Source of the DNA: an uncultured SAR116 cluster alpha proteobacterium
Lineage (GTDB): Bacteria > Pseudomonadota > Alphaproteobacteria > Puniceispirillales > Marisalimonadaceae
Assembly: GCA_902615995.1 (NCBI GenBank)
Contig: CACMRF010000004.1
Coordinates: forward strand, 1-60,000
Length of the DNA stretch: 60,000 nt
Direction of reading: 5' to 3'
Both the position numbers and the translations under genes were made by a program. Of the stretch, positions 50,930 to 60,000 are shown one piece after another. Each line of letters begins with the position of its first letter. The stretch's first letter is position 1. A model generated the notes under the pieces. That model worked only from the letters and a program-made list of their open reading frames with translations. It did no database searches and was not told the DNA's origin.

Positions 50930-51946
50930 ATGAAACAGAATGACAAAAATAATAAAATAAAAAAATCTAATATTGATGATAGAAACATCTCAAAAGATTT
51001 TTCTGAAATATTTGATATCACTGAAAATATTGAAGATATAGGGTCTTTATTTATTGATGCTCGAGTAAAAAAAGGTTTAACGCAAGAAGATGCAAGCAAA
51101 ATATTAAAGGTTAGAATTTCTGCTATAAAGCAGATCGAAAGAGATGAAGAATTGGCATCATTAGGTTCAGCCTATAGGTTAGGATTTTTAAGAAGTTATG
51201 CAAAATTAGTTGATTTAGATCCTGAAAATATTATAAAAAATTATAAATTATCTAATAGTGAAAAAAATATAAAATTTGATTATAATTTTCCTAGCGTAAC
51301 AAAAGAAAAAAAATCATTATTTCCTGTTATTGCCTTATGCACTTTTCTTTTTTCATTAGTAATTTACTCTAGTTGGTATTACTTAAACATAAATAATTTA
51401 GAAACTGAAAATAAGAATATTAGCTATTTAGATAATGAGAATAATAATTTAGATTATGTTAAAATTGAAGATAATAAAAATACATCACCAAATAACAGTG
51501 ATAAAATCAATAATGAAAATGTAGTTATAAGTGAAAATGAAACCTCAAACATTATAATTGACGAAAATTTTCAAAATAAAGTTGTCGATAATAATGATGA
51601 TGGATCAAAAATTTTATTAGAACCCAATACGTTAACAGAAACTTCAATAAGCAATGAAACCTCTGCAATAGCAAATGAAAGAACACCAAAAGAAGAAATG
51701 GTTTTAAAGTCATCAGGTAATAGTTGGGTAGAGATTGAAGATTTGGATGGAAATTCATATTTAACAAGATTAATGAGATCTGGAGAAACATTTGTTGTGC
51801 CTGATAAAAAAGGGTTAACTTTATCAACTGGGAATGCAGGTGTTTTATCATTAACATTTGGATCTACACATATTTCTAAATTAGGTAGTGTCGGGGAAGT
51901 AATATCTTCTAGACCATTAAATATTGAAGCCTTTAAAAAAAGGTAA
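50930..51946 (+). CDS. RodZ-like helix-turn-helix membrane protein with DUF4115 domain
   Basis: A 338-residue membrane protein with an N-terminal Cro/C1-type helix-turn-helix (about 35-100, [26 protein letters not shown]-like [26 protein letters not shown]), one membrane helix (about 128-148), an Asn-rich periplasmic linker, and a C-terminal DUF4115 domain ([22 protein letters not shown]). This is the RodZ layout; RodZ links MreB to cell-shape synthesis. Whether this protein serves shape or another role is inferred. The ATG at 50930 directly follows an in-frame TTG. ispG starts 13 bases downstream, the common neighbour. Confidence 0.82.
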   Translation: MKQNDKNNKIKKSNIDDRNISKDFSEIFDITENIEDIGSLFIDARVKKGLTQEDASKILKVRISAIKQIERDEELASLGSAYRLGFLRSYAKLVDLDPENIIKNYKLSNSEKNIKFDYNFPSVTKEKKSLFPVIALCTFLFSLVIYSSWYYLNINNLETENKNISYLDNENNNLDYVKIEDNKNTSPNNSDKINNENVVISENETSNIIIDENFQNKVVDNNDDGSKILLEPNTLTETSISNETSAIANERTPKEEMVLKSSGNSWVEIEDLDGNSYLTRLMRSGETFVVPDKKGLTLSTGNAGVLSLTFGSTHISKLGSVGEVISSRPLNIEAFKKR

Positions 51947-51959
51947 TATATCTATAAGA

Positions 51960-53051
51960 ATGGATTTTAATTCTTTAACAAAAATTACTCGAAAAACAAC
52001 ACGTAAAATTAATATAAAAGACGTTGAGATTGGTGGCGATGCTCCTATAAGCGTTCAAACTATGACAAATACGATTACTTCAGATCCTATTTCAACCTTA
52101 AATCAAATTGAAACAATAGAAAAAGCTGGTGCTGACTTAGTGAGAGTTTCTTGCCCAGACCAAGATTCTACTTCAAGTTTAAAAGAAATTGTAAAATTTT
52201 CAAATATACCTATTATTGCAGATATACATTTTCATTATTTAAGAGCTATAGAAGCAGCAAAAGCAGGAGCGTCTTGTTTGAGAATTAATCCAGGTAATAT
52301 TGGCTCCAAAGAAAAAGTAAAAGATGTTATAAACGCTGCAAAAGATTATGATTGTGCCATTAGAATTGGTGTAAATGCTGGGTCGCTAGAAAAAAATATT
52401 TTAGATAAATATAAGGAGCCTACTTATGAAGCTCTTGTGGAGTCCGCTCTTTTCCATGCAAGTATTTTACAAGAACAAGATTTTCATCGTTTTAAAATTA
52501 GTGTTAAGGCTTCGAATGCATTGTTATCCATTGCTGCGTACTCAAGCCTTTCTGAAAAAATTGATTGCCCATTGCATGTTGGTATTACTGAAGCAGGTAG
52601 CTTTCGTTCAGGAACAGTAAAATCTTCAATTGGAATTGGAAATTTACTGCTTAATGGTATTGGAGACACAATACGAGTTTCATTGTCATCAGATCCTTGT
52701 GATGAAGTGAGAGTAGGTTTTGACATCTTAAAATCTTTAGGTTTAAGACAAAAAGGTGTCACCGTGATATCTTGCCCATCTTGCGCAAGACAACAATTTG
52801 ATGTTATTAGTACTGTAAGAGAAATTGAAGAACAGTTAGATGACGTTCTAACACCAATAACGGTTTCAATAATAGGTTGTGTTGTTAATGGTCCAGGAGA
52901 AGCAAGGTCCACAGATGTTGGTATAACTGGTGGTGGAAAAGGTACTCATCAAATTTATGTTAATGGTATACCTGATCATGTTATAAAAAATCAAAGTGTA
53001 GTTGACCACGTTGTTAACGAAGTAAGAAAAAAAATATCATCTTTAAACTAG
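51960..53051 (+). CDS. ispG: (E)-4-hydroxy-3-methylbut-2-enyl-diphosphate synthase
   Basis: IspG is a [4Fe-4S] enzyme of the MEP isoprenoid pathway, converting MEcPP to HMBPP. The protein is 363 residues from the ATG at 51960. Motifs include [14 protein letters not shown] near the start, [25 protein letters not shown], and the cluster cysteines in [13 protein letters not shown] and CVVNGPGEA (with the following Glu). A TTG 12 codons upstream is in frame but inside the preceding gene. It lies between the RodZ-like gene and hisS, its frequent neighbours. Confidence 0.96.
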   Translation: MDFNSLTKITRKTTRKINIKDVEIGGDAPISVQTMTNTITSDPISTLNQIETIEKAGADLVRVSCPDQDSTSSLKEIVKFSNIPIIADIHFHYLRAIEAAKAGASCLRINPGNIGSKEKVKDVINAAKDYDCAIRIGVNAGSLEKNILDKYKEPTYEALVESALFHASILQEQDFHRFKISVKASNALLSIAAYSSLSEKIDCPLHVGITEAGSFRSGTVKSSIGIGNLLLNGIGDTIRVSLSSDPCDEVRVGFDILKSLGLRQKGVTVISCPSCARQQFDVISTVREIEEQLDDVLTPITVSIIGCVVNGPGEARSTDVGITGGGKGTHQIYVNGIPDHVIKNQSVVDHVVNEVRKKISSLN

Positions 53052-53078
53052 CAATTATTTAATACTTTAGAGGATTTA

Positions 53079-54326
53079 GTGGAAAATTTTCAAACTGTGA
53101 GAGGAGTAAAAGATTTACTGCCAGAAGAGTTAGGCAAAATGAGGTTTATAGAACAGCAAGCTGCTTTAGTTTGTAAAAATGCTTGCTATGAAGAAATCTC
53201 AGTTCCAATATTTGAATTTGCAGAACTTTTTGAAAAACCACTTGGTGAGACAAGCGACATTGTAACAAAAGAGAATTATGTTTTTCAAGATAGAAGTAAT
53301 AACACATTAATGTTAAGACCAGAGGGAACTACAGGCGTAGTACGTGCAGCTATTAATGAAAGTCTTCTTCAAGATTTTCCAAAAAGATTTTTTTATTATG
53401 GCCCTATGTTTCGCTATGAGAGGCCTCAAAAAGGGAGATTGAGACAATTTCATCAATTTGGTGTGGAGTTATTAGGTGTTAAGGATTATTTCGCTGATAT
53501 TGAAACAATATATTTAGCTAGGTGTTTTTTAAAAAAAATAGATGTTCTTAGTCAAACAATTTTAAAAATCAATTCACTAGGTGACAATGAGAGTAGAGAA
53601 AATTATAAAATAAAACTCAAATCATTTTTAAAAAAGTATATTAATGACTTATCTGCAGAAAGTAAAATTAGATTGGAAAATAACCCTTTAAGAATATTAG
53701 ATTCAAAAAATAAAAAAGATATTGAAATTTTATCATCTGCACCAAAGTTTCAAAATTATTTGAATAAACAATCATTAGATTTTTTTAATTCGGTATGTGA
53801 AGGGTTAGATAGATTAAAAGTCAATTTTGAGATTGATCAATCTTTGGTAAGAGGATTAGATTATTATTCTCACACGGCTTTTGAGTTTAAAACAGATTTT
53901 GTAGGTTCACAGGATGCTGTTTTAGCGGGAGGCAGATATGATGATTTATCTAAGTTGATTAGTAAGCAAAATTTTCCAGGAGTTGGTTGGGCGGCAGGAA
54001 TAGAGCGGTTATCAATGTTGCTAGATTATAAGTACAAATTCACACCAATGGTCGGATTAATTGGACACTCAGATAAATATTATCATGTTTTATTAGATTA
54101 TTATAAAAAATTTCTAAATAACAAAGTTAATTCTCAAATTATTTATAATGGAACATTATCAAAAAAGTTTAAAAAAGCTGATAAATTAAATTGTATGTTT
54201 GTTGTTGTTTTAGGAGAAGATGAAATAAAAAATGGAGTACTTCAACTAAAGAATCTTAAAACGGGAGACCAAAAACAATTAACCTTTGAAGATATTATTG
54301 AAATAATAAAGAAAAAAAATGATTAA
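53079..54326 (+). CDS. hisS: histidyl-tRNA synthetase
   Basis: HisRS charges tRNA-His. It is a class II synthetase of 415 residues, normal length. Motif 2 is [20 protein letters not shown], the His-binding motifs are [14 protein letters not shown] and AGGRYDDL, and motif 3 is [15 protein letters not shown], followed by a C-terminal anticodon domain. It starts with GTG at 53079. It overlaps prfA by 8 bases, so translation is coupled. Confidence 0.96.
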   Translation: MENFQTVRGVKDLLPEELGKMRFIEQQAALVCKNACYEEISVPIFEFAELFEKPLGETSDIVTKENYVFQDRSNNTLMLRPEGTTGVVRAAINESLLQDFPKRFFYYGPMFRYERPQKGRLRQFHQFGVELLGVKDYFADIETIYLARCFLKKIDVLSQTILKINSLGDNESRENYKIKLKSFLKKYINDLSAESKIRLENNPLRILDSKNKKDIEILSSAPKFQNYLNKQSLDFFNSVCEGLDRLKVNFEIDQSLVRGLDYYSHTAFEFKTDFVGSQDAVLAGGRYDDLSKLISKQNFPGVGWAAGIERLSMLLDYKYKFTPMVGLIGHSDKYYHVLLDYYKKFLNNKVNSQIIYNGTLSKKFKKADKLNCMFVVVLGEDEIKNGVLQLKNLKTGDQKQLTFEDIIEIIKKKND

Positions 54327-55395
54327 TTTAGAAGACAATATAAAAAAATTTTTCAAGAGAAAATTAGAGATTGAAGAAACCTTGTCTACATCTAATTTAG
54401 ACCCTAAAGAATATGCAACTTTATCAAAAGAACTGTCTGATGTTACTCAAGTAACTGATCTATCATCATTAATTAATTCAAAAAAAAACGAATTAGAGGA
54501 TTTATATATTTTGTTAAAAGATAAAGAATCTGATGCTGACCTTCAAGATATGGCAAGAGAAGAAATTAAAATGTTAGAAAATGAATTAAATTCATTAAAT
54601 AAAAAATTGGAATTAGCTATTTTGCCAAAAGATAAAGATGATCAAAGAAATGTTATTTTAGAGGTGAGAGCTGGCACAGGTGGAGACGAGGCAGGAATTT
54701 TTGCGGCGAATCTTTTTAATATGTATCAAAAGTTTTCAATGAATAATAATTGGAAATTTGAAATTTTGAGTGTATCTGACACTGGTGTAGGTGGATATAA
54801 AGAGGCTCATGCTAATATAGTTGGTGGAGGGGCTTTTGGGAGACTTAAGTTTGAATCAGGTGTTCATCGTGTTCAACGAGTACCCGTGACTGAAACTAAT
54901 GGAAGAGTGCATACATCAGCAGCAACGGTTGCTGTTTTGCCTGAAGCTGAGGATGTAGAAATTAATTTAAATGAAAAAGATTTAAGAATTGATGTATACA
55001 GATCAAGTGGTCCAGGGGGGCAATCAGTAAATACAACAGACTCGGCTGTGAGAATAACACACATACCATCAGGTATTGTTGTGAGCCAACAAGATGAAAA
55101 ATCTCAACATAAAAACAAAGCTAAAGCGATGAAAATACTTTTAGCTAGATTGTATGATCAAGAAAGACAAATTCAAAATTCAAAAATAGCTAGTACTAGG
55201 AAAAATCAAGTTGGTTCCGGAGATAGGTCAGAAAGAATTCGTACATATAATTATCCTCAAGGAAGAGTAACCGACCATAGAATCAATTTTACTTTACATA
55301 AAATAGAAAAAATCATTGAAGGGGAAGGTCTTGACGAAATAATTGATAATTTAATTTTAAAAGATAGGATTGAAAAATTAGAAGAAAATGGTTGA
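54319..55395 (+). CDS. prfA: peptide chain release factor 1
   Basis: RF1 ends translation at UAA and UAG. The 358-residue protein has the stop-codon tripeptide PVT (189-191) and the catalytic GGQ (233-235) in [11 protein letters not shown], followed by [15 protein letters not shown]. [24 protein letters not shown] sequence follows near the end. It overlaps hisS and prmC by 8 bases on each side. PrmC methylates the GGQ glutamine, so the pairing is functional. Confidence 0.97.
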   Translation: MINLEDNIKKFFKRKLEIEETLSTSNLDPKEYATLSKELSDVTQVTDLSSLINSKKNELEDLYILLKDKESDADLQDMAREEIKMLENELNSLNKKLELAILPKDKDDQRNVILEVRAGTGGDEAGIFAANLFNMYQKFSMNNNWKFEILSVSDTGVGGYKEAHANIVGGGAFGRLKFESGVHRVQRVPVTETNGRVHTSAATVAVLPEAEDVEINLNEKDLRIDVYRSSGPGGQSVNTTDSAVRITHIPSGIVVSQQDEKSQHKNKAKAMKILLARLYDQERQIQNSKIASTRKNQVGSGDRSERIRTYNYPQGRVTDHRINFTLHKIEKIIEGEGLDEIIDNLILKDRIEKLEENG

Positions 55396-56284
55396 TTTTT
55401 TTAATTCAAAAGAATTATTGATAGATGGCATTAGTAAATTAAAATCTAGTAAAATTCCAAACCCAGAGATAGACGCAAGAATTTTATTATCTTATGCGAG
55501 CAATTATCAAAATACTATTTATATGCATAATGATATTTCAATATCAAAAAAGGATAAAAATAAATTTTATTGTTTTTTAGACATAAGAATTCAAGGAAAG
55601 CCAGTTTCAAGAATATTAGGTTCAAGAAATTTTTGGAAAAGTAATTTTTTAATTAATAAATATACACTTGATCCAAGACCAGATTCTGAAGTTATCATTG
55701 ATGTTTTAACTAAAAATTTCTGCAATAGTGGTAAACATTTTCAAGTGCTTGATCTTGGATCCGGTTCTGGTTGTATTGGTTTATCCTTAATTGATGAAAT
55801 TAAAAATACATCACTTTTATCTGTAGATATATGCAAACAATCCTTGGAAATATTGAACAAAAATGCACATAGACTAAATCTTATGAATAAATTACACTGC
55901 GCACAAATTAATTGGTTTGAAAATACATGGATTGAAAATATCAAAATAATTACTCAAAAAGAAAAATTATTTTCAAAAAATAAATTTGATATTATTGTAT
56001 GTAATCCACCATACATAAAATCATCAGATATTGAAAAACTTCAAACTGAAGTAAAAAATTACGATCCCTTAGTATCTTTAGATGGAGGAATTGATGGATG
56101 TGATAGTTATAGGGCAATATTTAGAGATTTAAGAGAGCTTTTAACTATAGATGGGGTATGTTTTTTTGAAATAGGTTATGATTTGTTAGACAATATCAAA
56201 ATTATTCTAAAAGAATTTAATTTGAATTTAATTAAAGTGCATAAAGATTTTTATGGCCATAGTCGAGTTATTGAGATAAATTGA
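55388..56284 (+). CDS. prmC: release factor glutamine methyltransferase
   Basis: PrmC methylates the glutamine of the GGQ motif in RF1 and RF2. The 298-residue protein has an N-terminal helical domain, the SAM motif [16 protein letters not shown], and the catalytic NPPY (206-209) in [12 protein letters not shown]. The DPRPDSE segment before motif I corresponds to the usual PRPETE. It starts inside the end of prfA (8-base overlap). The next gene, DUF4167, has a separate promoter candidate. Confidence 0.96.
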   Translation: MVDFFNSKELLIDGISKLKSSKIPNPEIDARILLSYASNYQNTIYMHNDISISKKDKNKFYCFLDIRIQGKPVSRILGSRNFWKSNFLINKYTLDPRPDSEVIIDVLTKNFCNSGKHFQVLDLGSGSGCIGLSLIDEIKNTSLLSVDICKQSLEILNKNAHRLNLMNKLHCAQINWFENTWIENIKIITQKEKLFSKNKFDIIVCNPPYIKSSDIEKLQTEVKNYDPLVSLDGGIDGCDSYRAIFRDLRELLTIDGVCFFEIGYDLLDNIKIILKEFNLNLIKVHKDFYGHSRVIEIN

Positions 56285-56292
56285 TTTTTTGT

Positions 56293-56320
56293 TTGGAAAA
56301 TTTTATTTTTTGTATATAGT
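56293..56320 (+). promoter_or_regulatory. sigma70-type promoter before the DUF4167 gene
   Basis: TTGGAA (56293-56298) and TATAGT (56315-56320) are spaced by 16 bases, in the 88-base gap after prmC. The start would lie near 56327, about 46 bases before the ATG at 56373. Confidence 0.4.
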
Positions 56321-56372
56321 ACAAGGATCTTTTTACAAATGTTAATACATTTTATTTAGAATTCAGGGTGAT

Positions 56373-56837
56373 ATGAGAAAGAATAACGGACGCCGCCGAC
56401 ATAGGGGGCAAAACCGAAGAAATTTTAACAACTTAAACAAGAATACTGTAATTGAGAGTTTTGGACCAATTTCTCAGATAAGAGGTAATGTCCAACAATT
56501 GAATGAAAAGTATAATAATCTTGGTAACGATGCAGCTTCCAATGATGATAAAGTCTTATCAGAAACGTATTATCAATTTGCAGATCATTATCATAGATTA
56601 TTAAAAGAAATCGAAATTTCGAATGAAAATAAAAACTTGAACGGTTTAAAAGTAGATAATGTTGATGAAAAAAATGATAATTTAGTTGTTGATGATGAGC
56701 TAAAACCTTCTAGAAAAGAAAGAAGTATTAACGCTAAAATCAAAGAAGACGAAGAAAGAAATACTAAGATTAACGCTCCTGAGCTAGAATTAACTGAAGG
56801 TGACAACAAAATCAAGGACGTTAATTTTCTAAAATAA
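56373..56837 (+). CDS. DUF4167 domain protein
   Basis: A 154-residue protein of the alphaproteobacterial DUF4167 family, often next to prmC and clpB as here. The N-terminus (about 1-20) is very basic, MRKNNGRRRHRGQNRRNF, suggesting RNA or nucleic-acid binding, and is followed by the conserved segment VIESFGPISQIRGNVQQLNEKYNNLGNDA and YYQFADHYHRLLKEI. The C-terminal half is polar and probably disordered. Function is unknown. AGGGTG (56365-56370) precedes the ATG. Confidence 0.85.
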   Translation: MRKNNGRRRHRGQNRRNFNNLNKNTVIESFGPISQIRGNVQQLNEKYNNLGNDAASNDDKVLSETYYQFADHYHRLLKEIEISNENKNLNGLKVDNVDEKNDNLVVDDELKPSRKERSINAKIKEDEERNTKINAPELELTEGDNKIKDVNFLK

Positions 56838-56862
56838 AATCATATTTTTGTATACATATTAT

Positions 56863-56890
56863 ATTGAATAGTTTTATTTTCTAGCCATAT
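56863..56890 (+). promoter_or_regulatory. RpoH-like heat-shock promoter of clpB
   Basis: ATTGAA (56863-56868) is followed after 16 bases by CCATAT (56885-56890), the same spacing as before groES (26064-26091). The start point would fall near 56897, three bases before the clpB ATG, giving an almost leaderless message. Confidence 0.5.
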
Positions 56891-56899
56891 AAACATATA

Positions 56900-59482
56900 A
56901 TGAAACCGTTAAGTGATAGATGTAAAGAACTATTTATTGGATCTGAAAAATTAGCAAGAGTTTCTAATAATCTCTATATATATCCTGAACATCTTGCATT
57001 AACAATATTTTCAAACCCATCATATCTCATAAAAAAAATATTAGATGAGATTAATATAGATGTTGAAAGAATTATTTCAGATATTCAAAAAAACTTATCA
57101 AAATTGCCTATTATAAAATCAGAAATAAAAGAAATTAAAATTCATGATGAAACGAATAAATTGCTCAATCATGCAATTTATTTAGCTAATGAAAATGGTG
57201 ATGAGTTAGTAGCTGAAGATTATTTGCTTTTAGCATTAATATCAGAAAAAAATAACTTATCTAACATTTTTAAAAGTCAAAAAATAAATAAAGAAAAATT
57301 AAAAATTGTTATAGATCATTTAAGAAGAGGTGAAAAGGCCATGACTAATTCAGCAGAAAATAACTTTGATAGTTTAAATAGATATGCAGTTGATCTTACT
57401 CAAAAAGCATCTCATGGGCTTATTGATCCAGTTATTGGAAGGGACGATGAGATTCGAAGAGCTATTCAAATTTTATCAAGAAGAACAAAGAATAATCCTG
57501 TTTTAATTGGTGAACCAGGTGTAGGTAAGACAGCAATTGTTGAAGGTTTAGCTCAACGCATTGTTAATGAAGACGTTCCTGAAAGCATAAAAAGTAAAAA
57601 AATATTTTCATTAGATATATCAAGCTTAGTAGCTGGTTCAAAATTTAGAGGAGATTTCGAAGAAAGACTCAAGAGTGTTTTAAACGAGATTACAAAAAAA
57701 AATAATGAAGTTATTCTATTTATCGATGAATTACATACGTTAGTTGGTGCTGGAGCTTCAGAAGGAGCGATTGATGCTTCAAATATGCTTAAACCAAGTT
57801 TAGCCAGAGGAGAGTTGCATTGTATAGGTGCCACTACCTTGAATGAATATAGAAATTACATTGAAAAAGATACTGCTTTAGCAAGACGATTTCAGCAGTT
57901 ATATGTAGATGAACCAAGTTTAGATAGTACTGTGTCTATACTCCGTGGATTGAAAGAGAAGTATGAGCTGCATCATGGTATTTCAATAAGTGATAAAGCT
58001 TTAATATCTGCTACCAAGCTTTCCTCTAGATATATAACTGAAAGATTTTTGCCTGATAAGGCAATCGATTTAATTGATGAAGCTGCCAGTAAAAAAAGAA
58101 TAGAACTTGATTCTAAGCCTGAAAATTTAGATGAATTAGACAGGAAAATAATGCAACTCAATATTGAAAAAAAAGTTTTATCAAAGGAAAAAGATGCTGA
58201 CTCATTAAAACGCCTTGAACTAGTAAATACAGAATTAAAAGATTTAGAGCAAAAATCTTATGAATTTACAGAAGAATGGAATTTGAAAAAAAAACAAATT
58301 GAGAAAATTCAAAATACTAAATTTGAACTAGAAAATGCAAAGAATGAACTAACTTTAGCAAAAAGAAATGGTGATTGGGAAAAAGCTGGAGAACTATCAT
58401 ATCAAATAATACCATCGCTGGTTGAGATTTTAGAAATATCAAATAAAAAAAATAAGATTGCTGAAAAAAACTTTATTGAAAACACAATATATGAAGAAGA
58501 TATAGCAAATGTTATTTCTAAATGGACTGGGATACCAGTATCAAAGATGTTGGAAGACGAAAAAAATAAATTTATTCAAATTGAAACTTGGATAAATAAC
58601 AAAATTATTGGTCAAGAAGAATCAATAAAAAAAATATCAAATGCCTTAAGACGAGCTAGGTCTGGTTTAAGCGATTTAAAAAGACCATTAGGTTCTTTTT
58701 TATTTTTGGGTCCGACTGGCGTAGGAAAAACAGAAACAGCTAAATTACTAGCTTCTTTTTTATTTGATGATGAGAAATCTTTATTAAGATTTGATATGTC
58801 AGAATTTATGGAAAAACATTCTGTTTCAAGACTAATTGGAGCGCCTCCAGGTTATGTGGGACATGAAGATGGTGGAAAATTAACTGAAAGTGTAAGACGA
58901 AGACCATTCAAAGTTATATTATTTGATGAGATTGAAAAAGCTCATCCAGAGGTATTAAATATTCTGCTTCAAGTTCTGGATGATGGAAGATTAACGGACA
59001 GTCAGGGGAGATTAGTTGATTTTAGAAATACCATCATAATATTAACTAGCAATATGGGATCAAATTATTTTGATGATTGGAAAAATACATCCGAAGAAAA
59101 TGAAAGTACAAAATTATTAAAAAATAATATAATTGGTTCTGTAAAAACTTTTTTGAGGGCTGAATTTATAAATAGATTAGATGAAATTTTATTTTTTACA
59201 AAATTAACCAGAAATAATATCAAGGTAATTGCTGAGATCCAATTACAAGAGCTTAATAAAAGATTAAATGAGATGAATATTAATCTTACTTGGGATGAGA
59301 GTGTTGTAAATTTAATAACTTTAGAAGGATATAATCCTGAATATGGGGCTAGACCAATAAAAAGAACTATAAGGTATTTAATTGAGGACAAGATTAGTGA
59401 TCTAATTTTGAAAGAAGAATTAGAGAAAAAAGTAATAAAATTAAAAGAAATTGACGGATATATTGAATTAAAAGTGAATTAA
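56900..59482 (+). CDS. clpB: ATP-dependent disaggregase ClpB
   Basis: ClpB is the Hsp100 chaperone that rescues aggregated proteins with DnaK. It is 860 residues: N-terminal double Clp-N domain (1-145), NBD1 with Walker A GEPGVGKT (204-211), the long M-domain coiled coil (about 400-520), and NBD2 with Walker A GPTGVGKT and RLIGAPPGYVGHEDGG. The M domain separates it from ClpA. A second ATG at codon 148, preceded by ribosome-site-like sequence, could give the short form known in E. coli. It shares TTAA with the convergent M23 gene. Confidence 0.96.
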   Translation: MKPLSDRCKELFIGSEKLARVSNNLYIYPEHLALTIFSNPSYLIKKILDEINIDVERIISDIQKNLSKLPIIKSEIKEIKIHDETNKLLNHAIYLANENGDELVAEDYLLLALISEKNNLSNIFKSQKINKEKLKIVIDHLRRGEKAMTNSAENNFDSLNRYAVDLTQKASHGLIDPVIGRDDEIRRAIQILSRRTKNNPVLIGEPGVGKTAIVEGLAQRIVNEDVPESIKSKKIFSLDISSLVAGSKFRGDFEERLKSVLNEITKKNNEVILFIDELHTLVGAGASEGAIDASNMLKPSLARGELHCIGATTLNEYRNYIEKDTALARRFQQLYVDEPSLDSTVSILRGLKEKYELHHGISISDKALISATKLSSRYITERFLPDKAIDLIDEAASKKRIELDSKPENLDELDRKIMQLNIEKKVLSKEKDADSLKRLELVNTELKDLEQKSYEFTEEWNLKKKQIEKIQNTKFELENAKNELTLAKRNGDWEKAGELSYQIIPSLVEILEISNKKNKIAEKNFIENTIYEEDIANVISKWTGIPVSKMLEDEKNKFIQIETWINNKIIGQEESIKKISNALRRARSGLSDLKRPLGSFLFLGPTGVGKTETAKLLASFLFDDEKSLLRFDMSEFMEKHSVSRLIGAPPGYVGHEDGGKLTESVRRRPFKVILFDEIEKAHPEVLNILLQVLDDGRLTDSQGRLVDFRNTIIILTSNMGSNYFDDWKNTSEENESTKLLKNNIIGSVKTFLRAEFINRLDEILFFTKLTRNNIKVIAEIQLQELNKRLNEMNINLTWDESVVNLITLEGYNPEYGARPIKRTIRYLIEDKISDLILKEELEKKVIKLKEIDGYIELKVN

Positions 59483-60000
59483 TTATTATTGATATTTTTT
59501 AAATGAGCAAATTCATTATTTTTTATTTTGTTTCTTATTGCATAAATTCTACTCTTAATGACATCTTGTTTTTTATAAAAACTCTCTAATTCATTTTTTG
59601 GTATATTTTTGCCTGAAGGTAATTTAATCCGTAATGGATTAACCTGTTTTCCAGCTATGAGTATCTCGTAATGAAGATGTGGTCCGGTTGACCTTCCTGT
59701 ACTACCTAAAGTTCCAATGATGTCACCTTGTTTAATTCTAGTCCCTCTTTTTTTATAAATTTTTGATAAATGAGCATATGCTGTTTTAAAAGTACCATTA
59801 TGTTTAATCCTGATATATTTGCCGTAAGCCCCATTCCAGCCAGAATATTCAATTACCCCGTCTCCTGCAGCAAATATAGGTGTACCAATAGGTGCTGCAA
59901 AATCAATTCCTCTATGCATTTTTGTAAAGCCAAGTATAGGGTGTTTTCGGTTTCCAAAACCACTAGATAATCTGGCACCGTTTAGAGGTGTTTTCATAAG
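59479..60000 (-). CDS. M23 (LytM) family peptidase, N-terminal part cut by window edge
   Basis: The C-terminal 173 codons of a zinc metallopeptidase that cleaves peptidoglycan cross-bridges or acts as a LytM activator. The visible domain has GARLSSGFGNRKHP, the metal ligand His and Asp in MHRGIDFAAPIGTPIFAAGDG, and HLSKIYKKRG and GPHLHYEI with the remaining ligands, so it looks catalytically intact. The frame remains open to base 60000, so the gene starts to the right. A Lys-rich tail follows the domain. Its last 4 bases overlap clpB. Confidence 0.88.
   Translation of the reverse strand, partial: LMKTPLNGARLSSGFGNRKHPILGFTKMHRGIDFAAPIGTPIFAAGDGVIEYSGWNGAYGKYIRIKHNGTFKTAYAHLSKIYKKRGTRIKQGDIIGTLGSTGRSTGPHLHYEILIAGKQVNPLRIKLPSGKNIPKNELESFYKKQDVIKSRIYAIRNKIKNNEFAHLKNINNN

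Overview
The window looks like chromosomal core DNA from a very compact, AT-rich (about 30% G+C by eye) alphaproteobacterium, probably a streamlined marine lineage of the SAR11/HIMB59/SAR116 kind. The lineage is inferred from gene content and order, not from a marker phylogeny. Supporting traits are the dnaN-recF-gyrB block, class I lysyl-tRNA synthetase, the twin-membrane protein/ATR/etfB/etfA block, the cobS-cobT pair with a J-domain gene, DUF4167 next to clpB, ubiG divergent from lysC, and an NDUFAF5-like methyltransferase. No rRNA, tRNA, insertion sequence, prophage or CRISPR array was recognised, and no stretch longer than about 240 bases lacks a gene.

Layout, left to right. 1-4273 (+): end of dnaN, recF, gyrB. 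4276-6144 (-): a DadA-type amino-acid dehydrogenase behind a tandem glycine riboswitch, and a rhodanese. 6194-8327 (+): HAD-like phosphatase, pteridine-reductase-like SDR, folB; gloB converges on them. 9144-11640 (+): chorismate mutase, HisC-type aminotransferase and prephenate dehydrogenase, a tyrosine/phenylalanine block. 11626-13168: DUF218 protein and a zinc-ribbon membrane protein. 14426-15959 and lysA (-): argH, a 42-residue lipoprotein, lysA. 16020-20205: a TlpA thioredoxin facing the yggT-folD-HIG1-ATR-etfB-etfA operon. 20269-25005 (+): YnjB/YnjC-like transporter parts and aspS, facing ctaA. 26141-31309 (+): groES-groEL, lysS-pyrD, rpmB. 31310-38492 (-): cobT, cobS and J-domain gene, then DUF2889, corC, aroB, aroK, with bolA (+) between. 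38596-42351 (+): two unrecognised exported or membrane proteins, xerD, accA. 42358-45691: nitrilase, NDUFAF5-like methyltransferase, mutT, argJ. 45783-49617: secA, DUF1178, ubiG. 49659-59482 (+): lysC, RodZ-like protein, ispG, hisS, prfA, prmC, DUF4167, clpB. A cut-off M23 peptidase lies at the right edge.

Most genes serve replication, translation, protein folding and amino-acid or cofactor synthesis. The clearest regulatory element is the tandem glycine riboswitch before dadA: both aptamers show their conserved cores and closing helices, and a TATAAT box sits just upstream. groES and clpB share a heat-shock (RpoH-like) promoter pattern with identical spacing. Packing is extreme: nine convergent pairs overlap at their tails, and seven same-strand pairs overlap by exactly 8 bases.

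I did not find a convincing new multi-gene system. The best leads are the riboswitch-controlled dehydrogenase, the unassigned 42-residue and 575-residue proteins before xerD, the chorismate mutase with an unexplained C-terminal half, and CobS/CobT without other corrin-synthesis genes nearby.
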